From VRUE01 sp044867645 (GTDB lineage: Bacteria; Actinomycetota; Thermoleophilia; Solirubrobacterales; 70-9): DNA of 64,000 nt. The position numbers and the translations under genes were made by a program. Below the pieces are notes generated by a model. The model saw only the letters and a list, made by a program, of their open reading frames with translations. It was not told the origin of the DNA and did not search any database. Positions 17,908 through 24,976 of this stretch are shown here, in pieces (position 1 is the first letter of the stretch; each line of letters begins with the position of its first letter). The stretch is from the NCBI GenBank assembly GCA_044867645.1, contig JBIOVI010000030.1:1-64000 (forward strand), given 5' to 3'.

Positions 17908-17959
17908 TTTAGATTCTTCGCATTAACGGGGACCGGGAAAAGACTTACAGGGGACCCCA
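17908..17959 (+). promoter_or_regulatory. Upstream element shared by the two hipA-like genes, copy 1
   Basis: Positions 17928-17940 hold GGGGACCGGGAAA, exactly 19 bases before the ATG. The 20 bases upstream carry TTAG.TTCTT at conserved spacing. The same arrangement lies upstream of the second hipA-like gene. The distal part contains GGGGACCCC, which doubles as the ribosome binding region. It is probably a duplicated promoter/operator. Confidence 0.6.
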
Positions 17960-19219
17960 ATGAATCTCGACGTCTATCTCTATCGCGAGCGGATCGGGCA
18001 GCTCGTGCCCGCCGGGGGCAGCGACTACCAGCTGGCCTACCTAAACGAGCGGCTTGAAGGGTTCGGCGAAGGCGGTGCCGTGCTCAGCAACTCGCTGCCC
18101 GGCAGCGACGAGCCCTACAGCCCGGACGCGACCCGTGCCTATGTCGAGGGGCTGCTGCCGGCCGGCAAGCGCCGCGAGAGGATCGCCGCGGAGCTGGGCA
18201 TCGACCCAGCCGACGGCTACAGCCTGATCGCCGAGCTCGGCGGCGACTGCCCCGGCGCCGTCACTTTCCTGCCGGAGGACACGCCGGACCTGGCAGACGA
18301 CGCTGACGAGATCGCGTGGCTGAGTGAAGACGAGCTAGACGGGTTGCTGACCGCGCAGCCAGAGCGCCTCTTCGACGTGGAGCACGACGAGCGGATGCGT
18401 TCCACGCTTGGCGGGCTGCGACACAAGCTCAGCCTAGTCCGCATGAAGCGGGACGGTCGCTGGGCCTGGCCCACGCATGACACGCCGAGCACCCACATCG
18501 TCAAGCCCGAGAGCGACGACTATCCCGACCTGATCGCCAACGAGATGTTCTGCACAAGCGTGGCTCGCGTGACCGGCCTCTGGGTCGCGCCGACCTCAGT
18601 GAAGACGATCGCCGGGCGACCCTGTCTGGTCTGCGGGCGCTTCGATCGCGGTACCGAGGACGGCGAGACGTCGCGCTTCCACCAGGAGAGCTTCGCCCAG
18701 GCACTCGGCTTCCCACCGAGCGCCGAACCCGGCAGCGAGGAGGCCAGGGGGCCGAGCTTCGCCGAATCGGCGGGCTTGCTGAGAGCGACCGGCGAAGAGG
18801 AGGCGGTGACCCTGCTTCTTGCCATTGCCTGTCTCGACTACTTGCTCGGCAACGGCGATGCCCATGGCGAGAACTTCGGCATGCTTTTCGCCTATGAGGG
18901 GCCGATGCTGGCGCCTTTCTATGACATCGCCTCGACCGCCGTCTACGACGATCCCACGCACACCGGCCTGACGATCGCCTCGGCGCCTTTCGAGACGGCG
19001 ACGATGGAGGACCTGGCCCGAGTCGCCGAGGAATGCGGAATCGGACTCGGCCACTGCCGCAACGTCGCGGGCAACGTGGCAGAGCGGGTGAGCGGAGCCC
19101 TCCTGCCAGTAGTCGAACAGGGGAAGGAGGAGGGCTGGGACGCGCCGGTGATCGAGGGCATCGTCCGAATCGCCGCCGAGCGCTGCCTCGCGCTCAGCGA
19201 AGAGGTCCGGGCGGCTTGA
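17960..19219 (+). CDS. HipA-type Ser/Thr kinase (orphan toxin-like)
   Basis: 419 aa. The N-terminal HipA subdomain (DVYLYRERIGQL, then AYVEGLLPAGKRRERIAAELGI) is followed by the HipA_C kinase fold. Predicted catalytic residues are all present: Lys182 (HIVKPE), Asp300 and Asn305 (GNGDAHGEN) and Asp322 (PFYDIAST). They match the Lys/Asp/Asn/Asp set of E. coli HipA, which phosphorylates glutamyl-tRNA synthetase. No HipB-like helix-turn-helix gene lies next to it; instead a second HipA-like gene converges on it with a 26-base overlap. It may phosphorylate a translation factor and cause dormancy (inference from family). Confidence 0.88.
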   Translation: MNLDVYLYRERIGQLVPAGGSDYQLAYLNERLEGFGEGGAVLSNSLPGSDEPYSPDATRAYVEGLLPAGKRRERIAAELGIDPADGYSLIAELGGDCPGAVTFLPEDTPDLADDADEIAWLSEDELDGLLTAQPERLFDVEHDERMRSTLGGLRHKLSLVRMKRDGRWAWPTHDTPSTHIVKPESDDYPDLIANEMFCTSVARVTGLWVAPTSVKTIAGRPCLVCGRFDRGTEDGETSRFHQESFAQALGFPPSAEPGSEEARGPSFAESAGLLRATGEEEAVTLLLAIACLDYLLGNGDAHGENFGMLFAYEGPMLAPFYDIASTAVYDDPTHTGLTIASAPFETATMEDLARVAEECGIGLGHCRNVAGNVAERVSGALLPVVEQGKEEGWDAPVIEGIVRIAAERCLALSEEVRAA

Positions 19220-20462
19220 GGATCTGCATTTCGTCGCGCAGGGACTCGAGACAGCTGAAGACCCGCTGAAGGACTTCGTCGATCACGGGGGCATACCAGC
19301 CTTCCGCCTGCGCACGGCTGGCGACACCATCGAGCGCCCTCCAGAGGCCGGCGATGGTGTCGATCGCCATCAGGATCGATGGCTCGAGCGGGTAGTTGCA
19401 TTCGATCGCAACGCGCGCCAGGCAGGCAAGGCAGGAGTCGCGGTAAACGTGCTCCTCGAGGGAGCGCGGCTCGGTCTGGTCCTCGTAGACAGAGGTGGAG
19501 GCGATGTCGTAGAAGGGACCCAGCAGCGGCCCCTCGGCGGTGTAGAGCAGGCTCGAGTGCTTACTGTGGACTTCGTCCGTGCAACCGATCAAGAAGCAGC
19601 AATAGGAGATTGTGAAGAGGGATTCGATGCTGTCCTCTTCGCCGATAGCGCTCAGCAGCTCGCTTGCTTCGGCGTAGCCAGGCCCCCTGCCCTCGATGTC
19701 ATCGGGTAGATAGCCGAGCGCCTGGGCGAAGCTCTCCTGGTGCAGTCGTTCGGCGCCAGCACTTTCTCCCCAGCGATCGAAGCGCTTGGAGACGAGGCAG
19801 AGCCGCCCGGCGATCGTCGCCAACTCGGCGTGAGCGACGGGGAGCCCGAGTTCCCGCAACGCCATCGTGCAAGCCAGCTCGTTGAGGGCAAAATCGGCGC
19901 ACTCCTCGCTGACCGGCTTGACGATGTGGGTGCTGGGCGCGCCAGGCTCGGGCCAGGCCCAACGGTCCTCCGCCTGGTCGCGGATCAGAGCGAGCTTGTG
20001 GCGCTTGCCAGGTAGGGCGAATCGCATCCGCGGCTCGCAACCTGGATCGAAGAGACATTCCGACCTCTCCCCCACCGCTTCCTCCAGCTCGTCCTCGCCG
20101 AGCCAAGCGAGCAGGTCCGGTTCGCGATGCTCAGGCGTCCTCCCCGGGGGCAAGAAGACGACGGCGCCGGGGCAGTCATGCCCCAGCTCACCGATCAAGG
20201 CATAGCTGTCGCCGGGGTCAACGCCGAGCTGGCGGGCGATTTCCTCGCGGCGCTCACCCTCCGGCAGCAGGCCCTCGACGTAGGGTCGGATCTCCTCGGG
20301 ACCGTAGGGCTCGGCTCGCACCGGAAGCGAGTAGCTGAGCGGCTGCGTACTCCGGGGCGCCCCATCGGCCAGCTCCGGGGAATAGGCAAAGCTGTACTCG
20401 CTCCCGGTGCCGGGATGCAGGGCGCCAATTCGCCGACCGCGTAGGTAGACGTCAAGACTCAA
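19194..20462 (-). CDS. Second HipA-type protein with an altered catalytic loop
   Basis: 422 aa from the TTG at 20462, chosen because the upstream element and its 19-base spacing match the other copy. It is a clear paralogue of 17960-19219 throughout (LDVYLRGRRIG, YVEGLLPEGERREEIARQLG, STHIVKP, LHQESFAQALGYLP, GPFYDIASTSVY). Lys182 and Asp319 are kept, but the catalytic loop GN.D.H..N has become GCTDEVHSKH (293-302). The first Asn is Cys, one residue is inserted after the Asp, and the metal-binding Asn is His302. It may be a pseudokinase that modulates its partner, or a kinase with different metal use. Confidence 0.85.
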   Translation of the reverse strand: MSLDVYLRGRRIGALHPGTGSEYSFAYSPELADGAPRSTQPLSYSLPVRAEPYGPEEIRPYVEGLLPEGERREEIARQLGVDPGDSYALIGELGHDCPGAVVFLPPGRTPEHREPDLLAWLGEDELEEAVGERSECLFDPGCEPRMRFALPGKRHKLALIRDQAEDRWAWPEPGAPSTHIVKPVSEECADFALNELACTMALRELGLPVAHAELATIAGRLCLVSKRFDRWGESAGAERLHQESFAQALGYLPDDIEGRGPGYAEASELLSAIGEEDSIESLFTISYCCFLIGCTDEVHSKHSSLLYTAEGPLLGPFYDIASTSVYEDQTEPRSLEEHVYRDSCLACLARVAIECNYPLEPSILMAIDTIAGLWRALDGVASRAQAEGWYAPVIDEVLQRVFSCLESLRDEMQILKPPGPLR

Positions 20463-20514
20463 CTGGGTCCTCCCCAGATCGTTTCCCGGTCCCCTTTGGT
20501 CTAAAGAACCTAAC
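20463..20514 (-). promoter_or_regulatory. Upstream element shared by the two hipA-like genes, copy 2
   Basis: On the minus strand GGGGACCGGGAAA (20494 down to 20482) lies exactly 19 bases before the TTG start. It is preceded by the TTAG.TTCTT block and followed by a GGGGAGGACCC ribosome binding region. It matches copy 1 at 17908-17959. Confidence 0.6.
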
Positions 20515-20519
20515 GCTAA

Positions 20520-21164
20520 TCAGGGTTGTTCGGCAACCCTTCGATCAGGCGCGCCGGCGAGCAGGCGCTCGACCGCTTCGCGGGCGTAGGCGAAGACGCG
20601 ACCGTCGTTTGAGAGGCGGTATCGGGAGTTGGCACCCATTACCACCGCGTAGAGCTCGAAGGCGATCCGGTTTGGCTCGGGAAAGCCAGCAATCGCCGCC
20701 TGGTGCTCCAACTCGCCGAGCCAAGCGTCGAGGGCATTGGCGATCGCGTCGCGGACGGGCCCAGGTCGGTCGTCGTACTCGGCCGAGGTCGCGACCCAGA
20801 AGCAGCCGCCTGAGTAGGCGTCGTCTTCGAGATGGGTGAGATACGCCTCACCCATCTCCCGCAACCGTGGGAGGCCGTCGGGAGCAGCTGCCGCAGGCTC
20901 AATCACCGCTCTGCGGAAGCGCTGCGCCGCGGCCCCCACCGTCGCCAGCTGCAGCTCCTGCTTGGAACCGAAGTGGGAGAAAAGACCGCTCTTGCTCATC
21001 CCTAGCTCTCTGGCGAGGCGGCCGATCGTCAGTCCTTCCAGGCCTTCGGCCGAGGCGAGGTCGACGGCGCGATCGAGGATCGCAGCGCGAGTCTCGGCCC
21101 CCTTGGTCCCAACAGAGCCGCCCCGCTCGAGGCGCCCGGCTCGGCCCTTCGTGGCGATCTCCAT
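20520..21164 (-). CDS. TetR-family repressor
   Basis: 214 aa from the ATG at 21164. This internal start is preferred because the longer frame would run through the palindromic operator. The N-terminal helix-turn-helix (ILDRAVDLASAEGLEGLTIG, then RLARELGMSKSGLFSHFGSK) is typical TetR/AcrR. The C-terminal ligand domain (EMGEAYLTHLEDDAYSGGCF and after) has the short form seen in TetR proteins with a conserved GGC motif. It is divergent from the cupin gene across a 16-bp palindrome, so it probably represses both. Its first 28 possible upstream codons are not conserved-looking. Confidence 0.88.
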   Translation of the reverse strand: MEIATKGRAGRLERGGSVGTKGAETRAAILDRAVDLASAEGLEGLTIGRLARELGMSKSGLFSHFGSKQELQLATVGAAAQRFRRAVIEPAAAAPDGLPRLREMGEAYLTHLEDDAYSGGCFWVATSAEYDDRPGPVRDAIANALDAWLGELEHQAAIAGFPEPNRIAFELYAVVMGANSRYRLSNDGRVFAYAREAVERLLAGAPDRRVAEQP

Positions 21165-21184
21165 CGGCTCGAGGCTACAGAAAA

Positions 21185-21200
21185 GCACGAACGTTCGTGC
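21185..21200. promoter_or_regulatory. Perfect 16-bp TetR-type operator
   Basis: GCACGAACGTTCGTGC is a perfect palindrome 20 bases upstream of the TetR start and 63 bases upstream of the cupin start. Such palindromes are typical TetR-family operators, and the position fits repression of both divergent genes. Confidence 0.75.
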
Positions 21201-21263
21201 AAATCGGCTAGGATCGCGACCACCCTGGCGGCGGATTCCAGGACCCAACTCGAGGAGGAAGCG

Positions 21264-21656
21264 ATGAGCGACTACACGGTTAAGAAGATCGACGAGATGG
21301 AGGCCGTCTACCTAGGGGCCTTCAAGCGAGTGCGGGCGGAGCTGGGGGTCGAGTCGTTCGGCATCCAGATCATCGACCTGCCACCGAACTTCGAGAACTA
21401 TCCCGAACACGATCACGCGAACGACGGTCAGGAGGAGGTCTTCATCGCCCTGCGCGGTAGCGGTGAGATCGAGATCGCCGGCGAGCGCTTCTCGCTCGAT
21501 GCCGACCATGTCGCCCGGGTCGCGTCGGGGACCATGCGCAAGGTCTGGCCCGGTCCGGACGGGGTCCGCCTCCTCATCGTCGGCGGCATCCCGGGCAAGG
21601 CATACGAGGCACCGGACATCTCCAAGCTCGGCGAGCCAGACCCGATGGCGGCCTAG
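21264..21656 (+). CDS. Small cupin-domain protein
   Basis: 130 aa with a GAGGAAG ribosome binding site. The single cupin barrel shows metal-site residues in motif 1 (PEHDHANDGQEEVFIALRG: His, His, Glu) and a motif 2 region (FSLDADHVARVASGTMRKVW) that keeps a His. Related small cupins bind sugars, hormones or small metabolites or act as sensors. The link to the divergent TetR gene suggests that it is induced by, or acts on, the ligand of that repressor. The substrate is not known. Confidence 0.82.
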   Translation: MSDYTVKKIDEMEAVYLGAFKRVRAELGVESFGIQIIDLPPNFENYPEHDHANDGQEEVFIALRGSGEIEIAGERFSLDADHVARVASGTMRKVWPGPDGVRLLIVGGIPGKAYEAPDISKLGEPDPMAA

Positions 21657-21862
21657 CGACCGTCAGGGCCGCGATCGCCGGTCCTCGCCCCCCGCTCACG
21701 CGGCTCGTGACCGGGGCAGGCGAGGACCGGGATCCTTGGATAACGGGGATAACGCCGGTCGCTGCGAGAGCGCAGGCAGAGGCTGAAGACCGAACCGCGG
21801 GTGTTGGGGACCAGCTGCTGGTGGATGCAGCTGTCGCAGAGGCCGTTGGCCGGAGCGCTCAC
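21653..21862 (-). CDS. Small Cys-containing conserved-looking protein
   Basis: 69 aa from the GTG at 21862. It contains LCDSCIHQQLVPNTRGSVFS followed by LCLRSRSD and RYPRYPRIPVLACPGHE. This is a CxxC pair plus two further Cys, as in small zinc-ribbon-like or redox proteins. I recognise this pattern as a recurrent small actinobacterial protein but cannot name it. The start overlaps the stop of an upstream mini-ORF (GTGA), and the gene ends within 4 bases of the convergent cupin stop. Confidence 0.55.
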   Translation of the reverse strand: MSAPANGLCDSCIHQQLVPNTRGSVFSLCLRSRSDRRYPRYPRIPVLACPGHEPRERGARTGDRGPDGR

Positions 21863-21975
21863 GCGGCGGATAGCTCCGCGCGCCGCTTGGTCGCGCTGAG
21901 CAGGCGCCGGGTCACCGCGCCGTGGCCGCGGGTGCCGATCGTCACCCGAAGCAGCTGCTCGCCAACTGACGTCAT
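21859..21975 (-). CDS. Possible 38-aa leader-like ORF coupled to the Cys protein
   Basis: An ATG at 21975 opens a 38-codon basic peptide (MTSVGEQLLRVTIGTRGHGA and onward) whose TGA overlaps the GTG of the next gene. The overlap favours translational coupling. There is no homology I recognise and no clear ribosome binding site. The remaining 86 bases to recD2 contain only its promoter. Confidence 0.35.
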   Translation of the reverse strand: MTSVGEQLLRVTIGTRGHGAVTRRLLSATKRRAELSAA

Positions 21976-22048
21976 CAGCCGATCCTACGGGTCTTCGGTT
22001 TCGCGGAAAGTCCGAGACGCGGGCTCGGAAGGACGCCTCGGCAGCGGC

Positions 22049-22054
22049 TAGCTT
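22049..22054 (+). promoter_or_regulatory. -10 box for leaderless recD2 transcription
   Basis: TAGCTT at 22049-22054 ends 7 bases before the GTG, which places the predicted transcript start on or next to the start codon. No ribosome binding site is visible in between. Confidence 0.4.
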
Positions 22055-22061
22055 TGATCCT

Positions 22062-24218
22062 GTGAACGGAGCAGCGACCCTCTTCGATGCCGACGCAGCC
22101 GCCTTTACGGGCACGGTCGAGGTGCTGGGGGTCATCTTCAGCGCCGAGGACGACGGCTACGCCGTGCTGGAGGTCGAGGACGCGGATTCGGGCGAGGGCT
22201 TCGCCCTGGTCGGTCCGGTCGGCCACCTCGGGGCCGGCGACCGGGCCGAAGTGAGTGGCGACTGGCAGACCCACGCGCGCTACGGACGACAGCTCAGGGC
22301 TCGCGGGGCGCTGCCGCTGGACCCCGCTGACCGCGAGGGGCAGATCGCCTACCTCACGACCCTGCGCCACATCGGACCGGCGCGCGCCGAGCGCCTCGTC
22401 GACGAGCACGGCGAGGGTGTGCTCGGGACGATCGCCGCCGACCCCGCCGGCATCTTCGGTGCCCTGCGCGGGGTCAGCGCCGAGCAGGCGGCGCGGGCGA
22501 CCGAATCGTGGCACTCCTCGCGGGCAATCCGCGACCTCCATGTCCAACTCGCGCCGCACGGGCTGGCCCACCTGGCGGCACCGATCCACTCCCGCTTCGG
22601 CGAGCGCTCGATGGCGGTCCTGCACGAGGACCCCTACCGGCTGACCGAAGTCCCAGGGGTCGGCTTCGCCCGCGCCGACAGGATCGCCCTAGCCGCGGAT
22701 GTGCCGCTCGAGTCCGCGCGGCGCGCGCAGGCGGCGGCGGTCTTCGCCCTCGCCGAGGCCGAGCAGCAGGGGAACACCTATCTACCGCTGGACGAGCTGA
22801 ACCGGCGCACGGCGAAGCTGATCGGTCTCCAGCCGGACCCCGACGTGCCGGCGATGGCGCGGGGATTGTTGCTCGACGAAGGTCACGCCTACCGCGAACC
22901 TACTCACGCCAGCGAGATCGCCGTCGCCGAGACGCTGGCCGTCCGCGCGGCCGCTCCACCCCATCTCGATCACGATCCGGGCGACTCGCCCCCTGACGAC
23001 GACGATGCGGAACGCCGCCTCACCGATGAGCAATGGGCGGCGGTGCGGGGTGCCTTCGCGACGCGAATCTCGGTACTGACCGGTGGCCCCGGCGTCGGCA
23101 AGACGGCCTGCACGCAGGCGATCGTCGCCGAGGCGGCGCGGGCCGACGTCTCGATCGCCCTCTGCGCGCCCACCGGGCGGGCCGCGCGGCGGCTGGAGGA
23201 GGCGACGGGCCACGAGGCGCAGACGATCCACCGCATGCTCGAGTGGATGCCGGGCCGCGAGCCCGGCTTCAAGCCGGGCCACCCGCTGCCGGCCGGGCTA
23301 GCGATCGTCGATGAGGCCTCGATGCTGAACCTGCGGCTGATCGAGATGCTGCTCGGTGGCCTGGCCGAGTCGACCCATGTGGTCTTCGTCGGCGACGCCG
23401 ATCAGCTGCCGCCGATCGGCGCCGGTAAGCCCTTCGAGGACCTGATCGCCTCCGGCATCGCGCCGGTCGTCCGCCTCACGCAGATCTTCCGCCAGGCGGC
23501 GCGCTCGATGATCACCACCGCCGCCCACGAGATCAACCAAGGCCGCCCACCGCACCTGCGGCCACAGGGCGACCAGGACCACGACTTCTTCTTCATCGAC
23601 CGACCGAGCCCCGAGAGAGCGCTGGAGACGGTGGTCGAGGTGGTGTCGGAACGGGCACCGAAGCGCTTCGGGGTCGACCCGGTCCGCGAGGTGCAGGTGC
23701 TGGCGCCGATGTATCGGGGGGCGGTCGGTATCGACGCGCTCAACGAGCGCTTGCAGGCACGGCTCAATCCAGATGGCAAGCCGGCCCTGGGCGAGCGCTT
23801 TCGGATCGGCGACCGGCTGATCCAGACCAGGAACTCACATGAGCTGGGGCTGATGAACGGTTCGATCGTCTTCCTGCGCTCCGACGACCCCGGGGAGGAG
23901 GCGATCGTCGTTGACACCGACGACGGTGGCTCGCTGGTCATTCCCTACGGGGAGACCGCGACGCTGCGTCTCGCCTACGCGATCTCCGTACACAAGGCGC
24001 AGGGGTGCGAGGTGCCGGTCGTGGTCGGCATCTGCCATCGCTCGCACGCCCACATGCTCACCCGCCCCCTCCTTTACACCGCGATTACCCGCGCCCGCAG
24101 CAGCTGCGTGCTGATCGGCGACCCCGCGGCGCTGGAGATGGCGGTGCGCCGTGACGACAGCGGCAGTCGCCACTCGGCCTTGGCGGAGCGCCTGAGGCAC
24201 GCGGTTCCGGCTGGTTGA
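22062..24218 (+). CDS. recD2: RecD2-type 5'-3' DNA helicase
   Basis: 718 aa from the GTG at 22062. An N-terminal OB-like domain is followed by helix-hairpin-helix segments (LRHIGPARAERLVDEHGEGV; LTEVPGVGFARADRIA). The superfamily 1B helicase core then shows Walker A LTGGPGVGKTACTQ (about 339-352), the DEAS motif II (AIVDEASML), a GDADQLPPI motif III, and the C-terminal YAISVHKAQGCE and YTAITRARSSC motifs. RecD2 proteins work outside RecBCD in DNA repair and damage tolerance. The stop codon lies inside the base of the following hairpin. Confidence 0.93.
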   Translation: MNGAATLFDADAAAFTGTVEVLGVIFSAEDDGYAVLEVEDADSGEGFALVGPVGHLGAGDRAEVSGDWQTHARYGRQLRARGALPLDPADREGQIAYLTTLRHIGPARAERLVDEHGEGVLGTIAADPAGIFGALRGVSAEQAARATESWHSSRAIRDLHVQLAPHGLAHLAAPIHSRFGERSMAVLHEDPYRLTEVPGVGFARADRIALAADVPLESARRAQAAAVFALAEAEQQGNTYLPLDELNRRTAKLIGLQPDPDVPAMARGLLLDEGHAYREPTHASEIAVAETLAVRAAAPPHLDHDPGDSPPDDDDAERRLTDEQWAAVRGAFATRISVLTGGPGVGKTACTQAIVAEAARADVSIALCAPTGRAARRLEEATGHEAQTIHRMLEWMPGREPGFKPGHPLPAGLAIVDEASMLNLRLIEMLLGGLAESTHVVFVGDADQLPPIGAGKPFEDLIASGIAPVVRLTQIFRQAARSMITTAAHEINQGRPPHLRPQGDQDHDFFFIDRPSPERALETVVEVVSERAPKRFGVDPVREVQVLAPMYRGAVGIDALNERLQARLNPDGKPALGERFRIGDRLIQTRNSHELGLMNGSIVFLRSDDPGEEAIVVDTDDGGSLVIPYGETATLRLAYAISVHKAQGCEVPVVVGICHRSHAHMLTRPLLYTAITRARSSCVLIGDPAALEMAVRRDDSGSRHSALAERLRHAVPAG

Positions 24219-24254
24219 AGCTTTTTGGGCCCCATAGCCCCCCAAAAGCTTCAA
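24215..24254 (+). terminator. Hairpin overlapping the recD2 stop codon
   Basis: TTGAAGCTTTT (from 24215) pairs with AAAAGCTTCAA (ending 24254), extended by GGG/CCC, around a GC-rich loop. The stem includes the TGA of recD2 (24216-24218). No long T run follows the stem, so it may attenuate rather than fully end transcription into the next gene. Confidence 0.6.
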
Positions 24255-24282
24255 TGAGTTCGTTCGCCGGGATACTCAGCCG

Positions 24283-24972
24283 ATGGATTCCCCCAAGCCT
24301 TCGTTCGCCGCGGTCGCGTTCACCCTCGCCGGCATGGCGTTGCTGGCGGGGCTCGTGCTGGCGATCCCGGCGCTGCGTGACGCGTTCGAGGCGGCGGTGC
24401 GTGGAGATACGGCGGAGGTGCGGAGTCGGATCGACGACCTCGGTCTCGGTGGGCCGCTGCTGATCCTCGGCCTGACGCTGATCCACACGGTCGTCTTCTA
24501 CCCGGCGGAGATCGTCGACGCGGCGGCCGGCTTTGTTTACGGTTTCTTTCCGGCACTGGCGCTAGTGATGTTCGGTTGGGTCCTCTCCGGACTGATCTGC
24601 TTCGCCATCGGACACTCGGTGGCGCGACCGCTGCTCGATCGGTGGTTCGGGGCCGAGCGCTTCGAGCGAGCCGAGGCGGCGATCGGACGCGGTGGCATTA
24701 CCCTGCTGCTCGCCGTTCGGCTGATCCCGATCGTTCCCTTCAGCCTTGTCTCCTATGCTGCCGGTGCCGCACACGTGCCGGTTTGGCGTTTTGTCTGGAC
24801 GACCGCGGTCGGCTACCTGCCGATCACCGCACTGTCCGTCTACTTCGGCACCCGCCTCGAGGGCCTCAGCCTCACCGACCCCCTGGTACTGGGCAGCGCC
24901 GCCGCCTTGCTGGTCCTCCTACTGGGAGGCCACTGGATCATGCGCCGCGGGGTCGCGGGAGAAGCGCGTTGA
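24283..24972 (+). CDS. TVP38/TMEM64-family (SNARE-associated) membrane protein
   Basis: 229 aa, about five to six hydrophobic helices. The central family signature is present (FYPAEIVDAAAGFVYGFFPA, then GWVLSGLICFAIGH; IPIVPFSLVSYAAGA, then WTTAVGYLPITALSVYFGT), with conserved Gly, Pro and a re-entrant-loop look. Members belong to the DedA/VTT group, proposed to move or scramble lipids. It converges on the subtilase gene with 4 bases between stops. Confidence 0.85.
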   Translation: MDSPKPSFAAVAFTLAGMALLAGLVLAIPALRDAFEAAVRGDTAEVRSRIDDLGLGGPLLILGLTLIHTVVFYPAEIVDAAAGFVYGFFPALALVMFGWVLSGLICFAIGHSVARPLLDRWFGAERFERAEAAIGRGGITLLLAVRLIPIVPFSLVSYAAGAAHVPVWRFVWTTAVGYLPITALSVYFGTRLEGLSLTDPLVLGSAAALLVLLLGGHWIMRRGVAGEAR

Positions 24973-24976
24973 GCGC

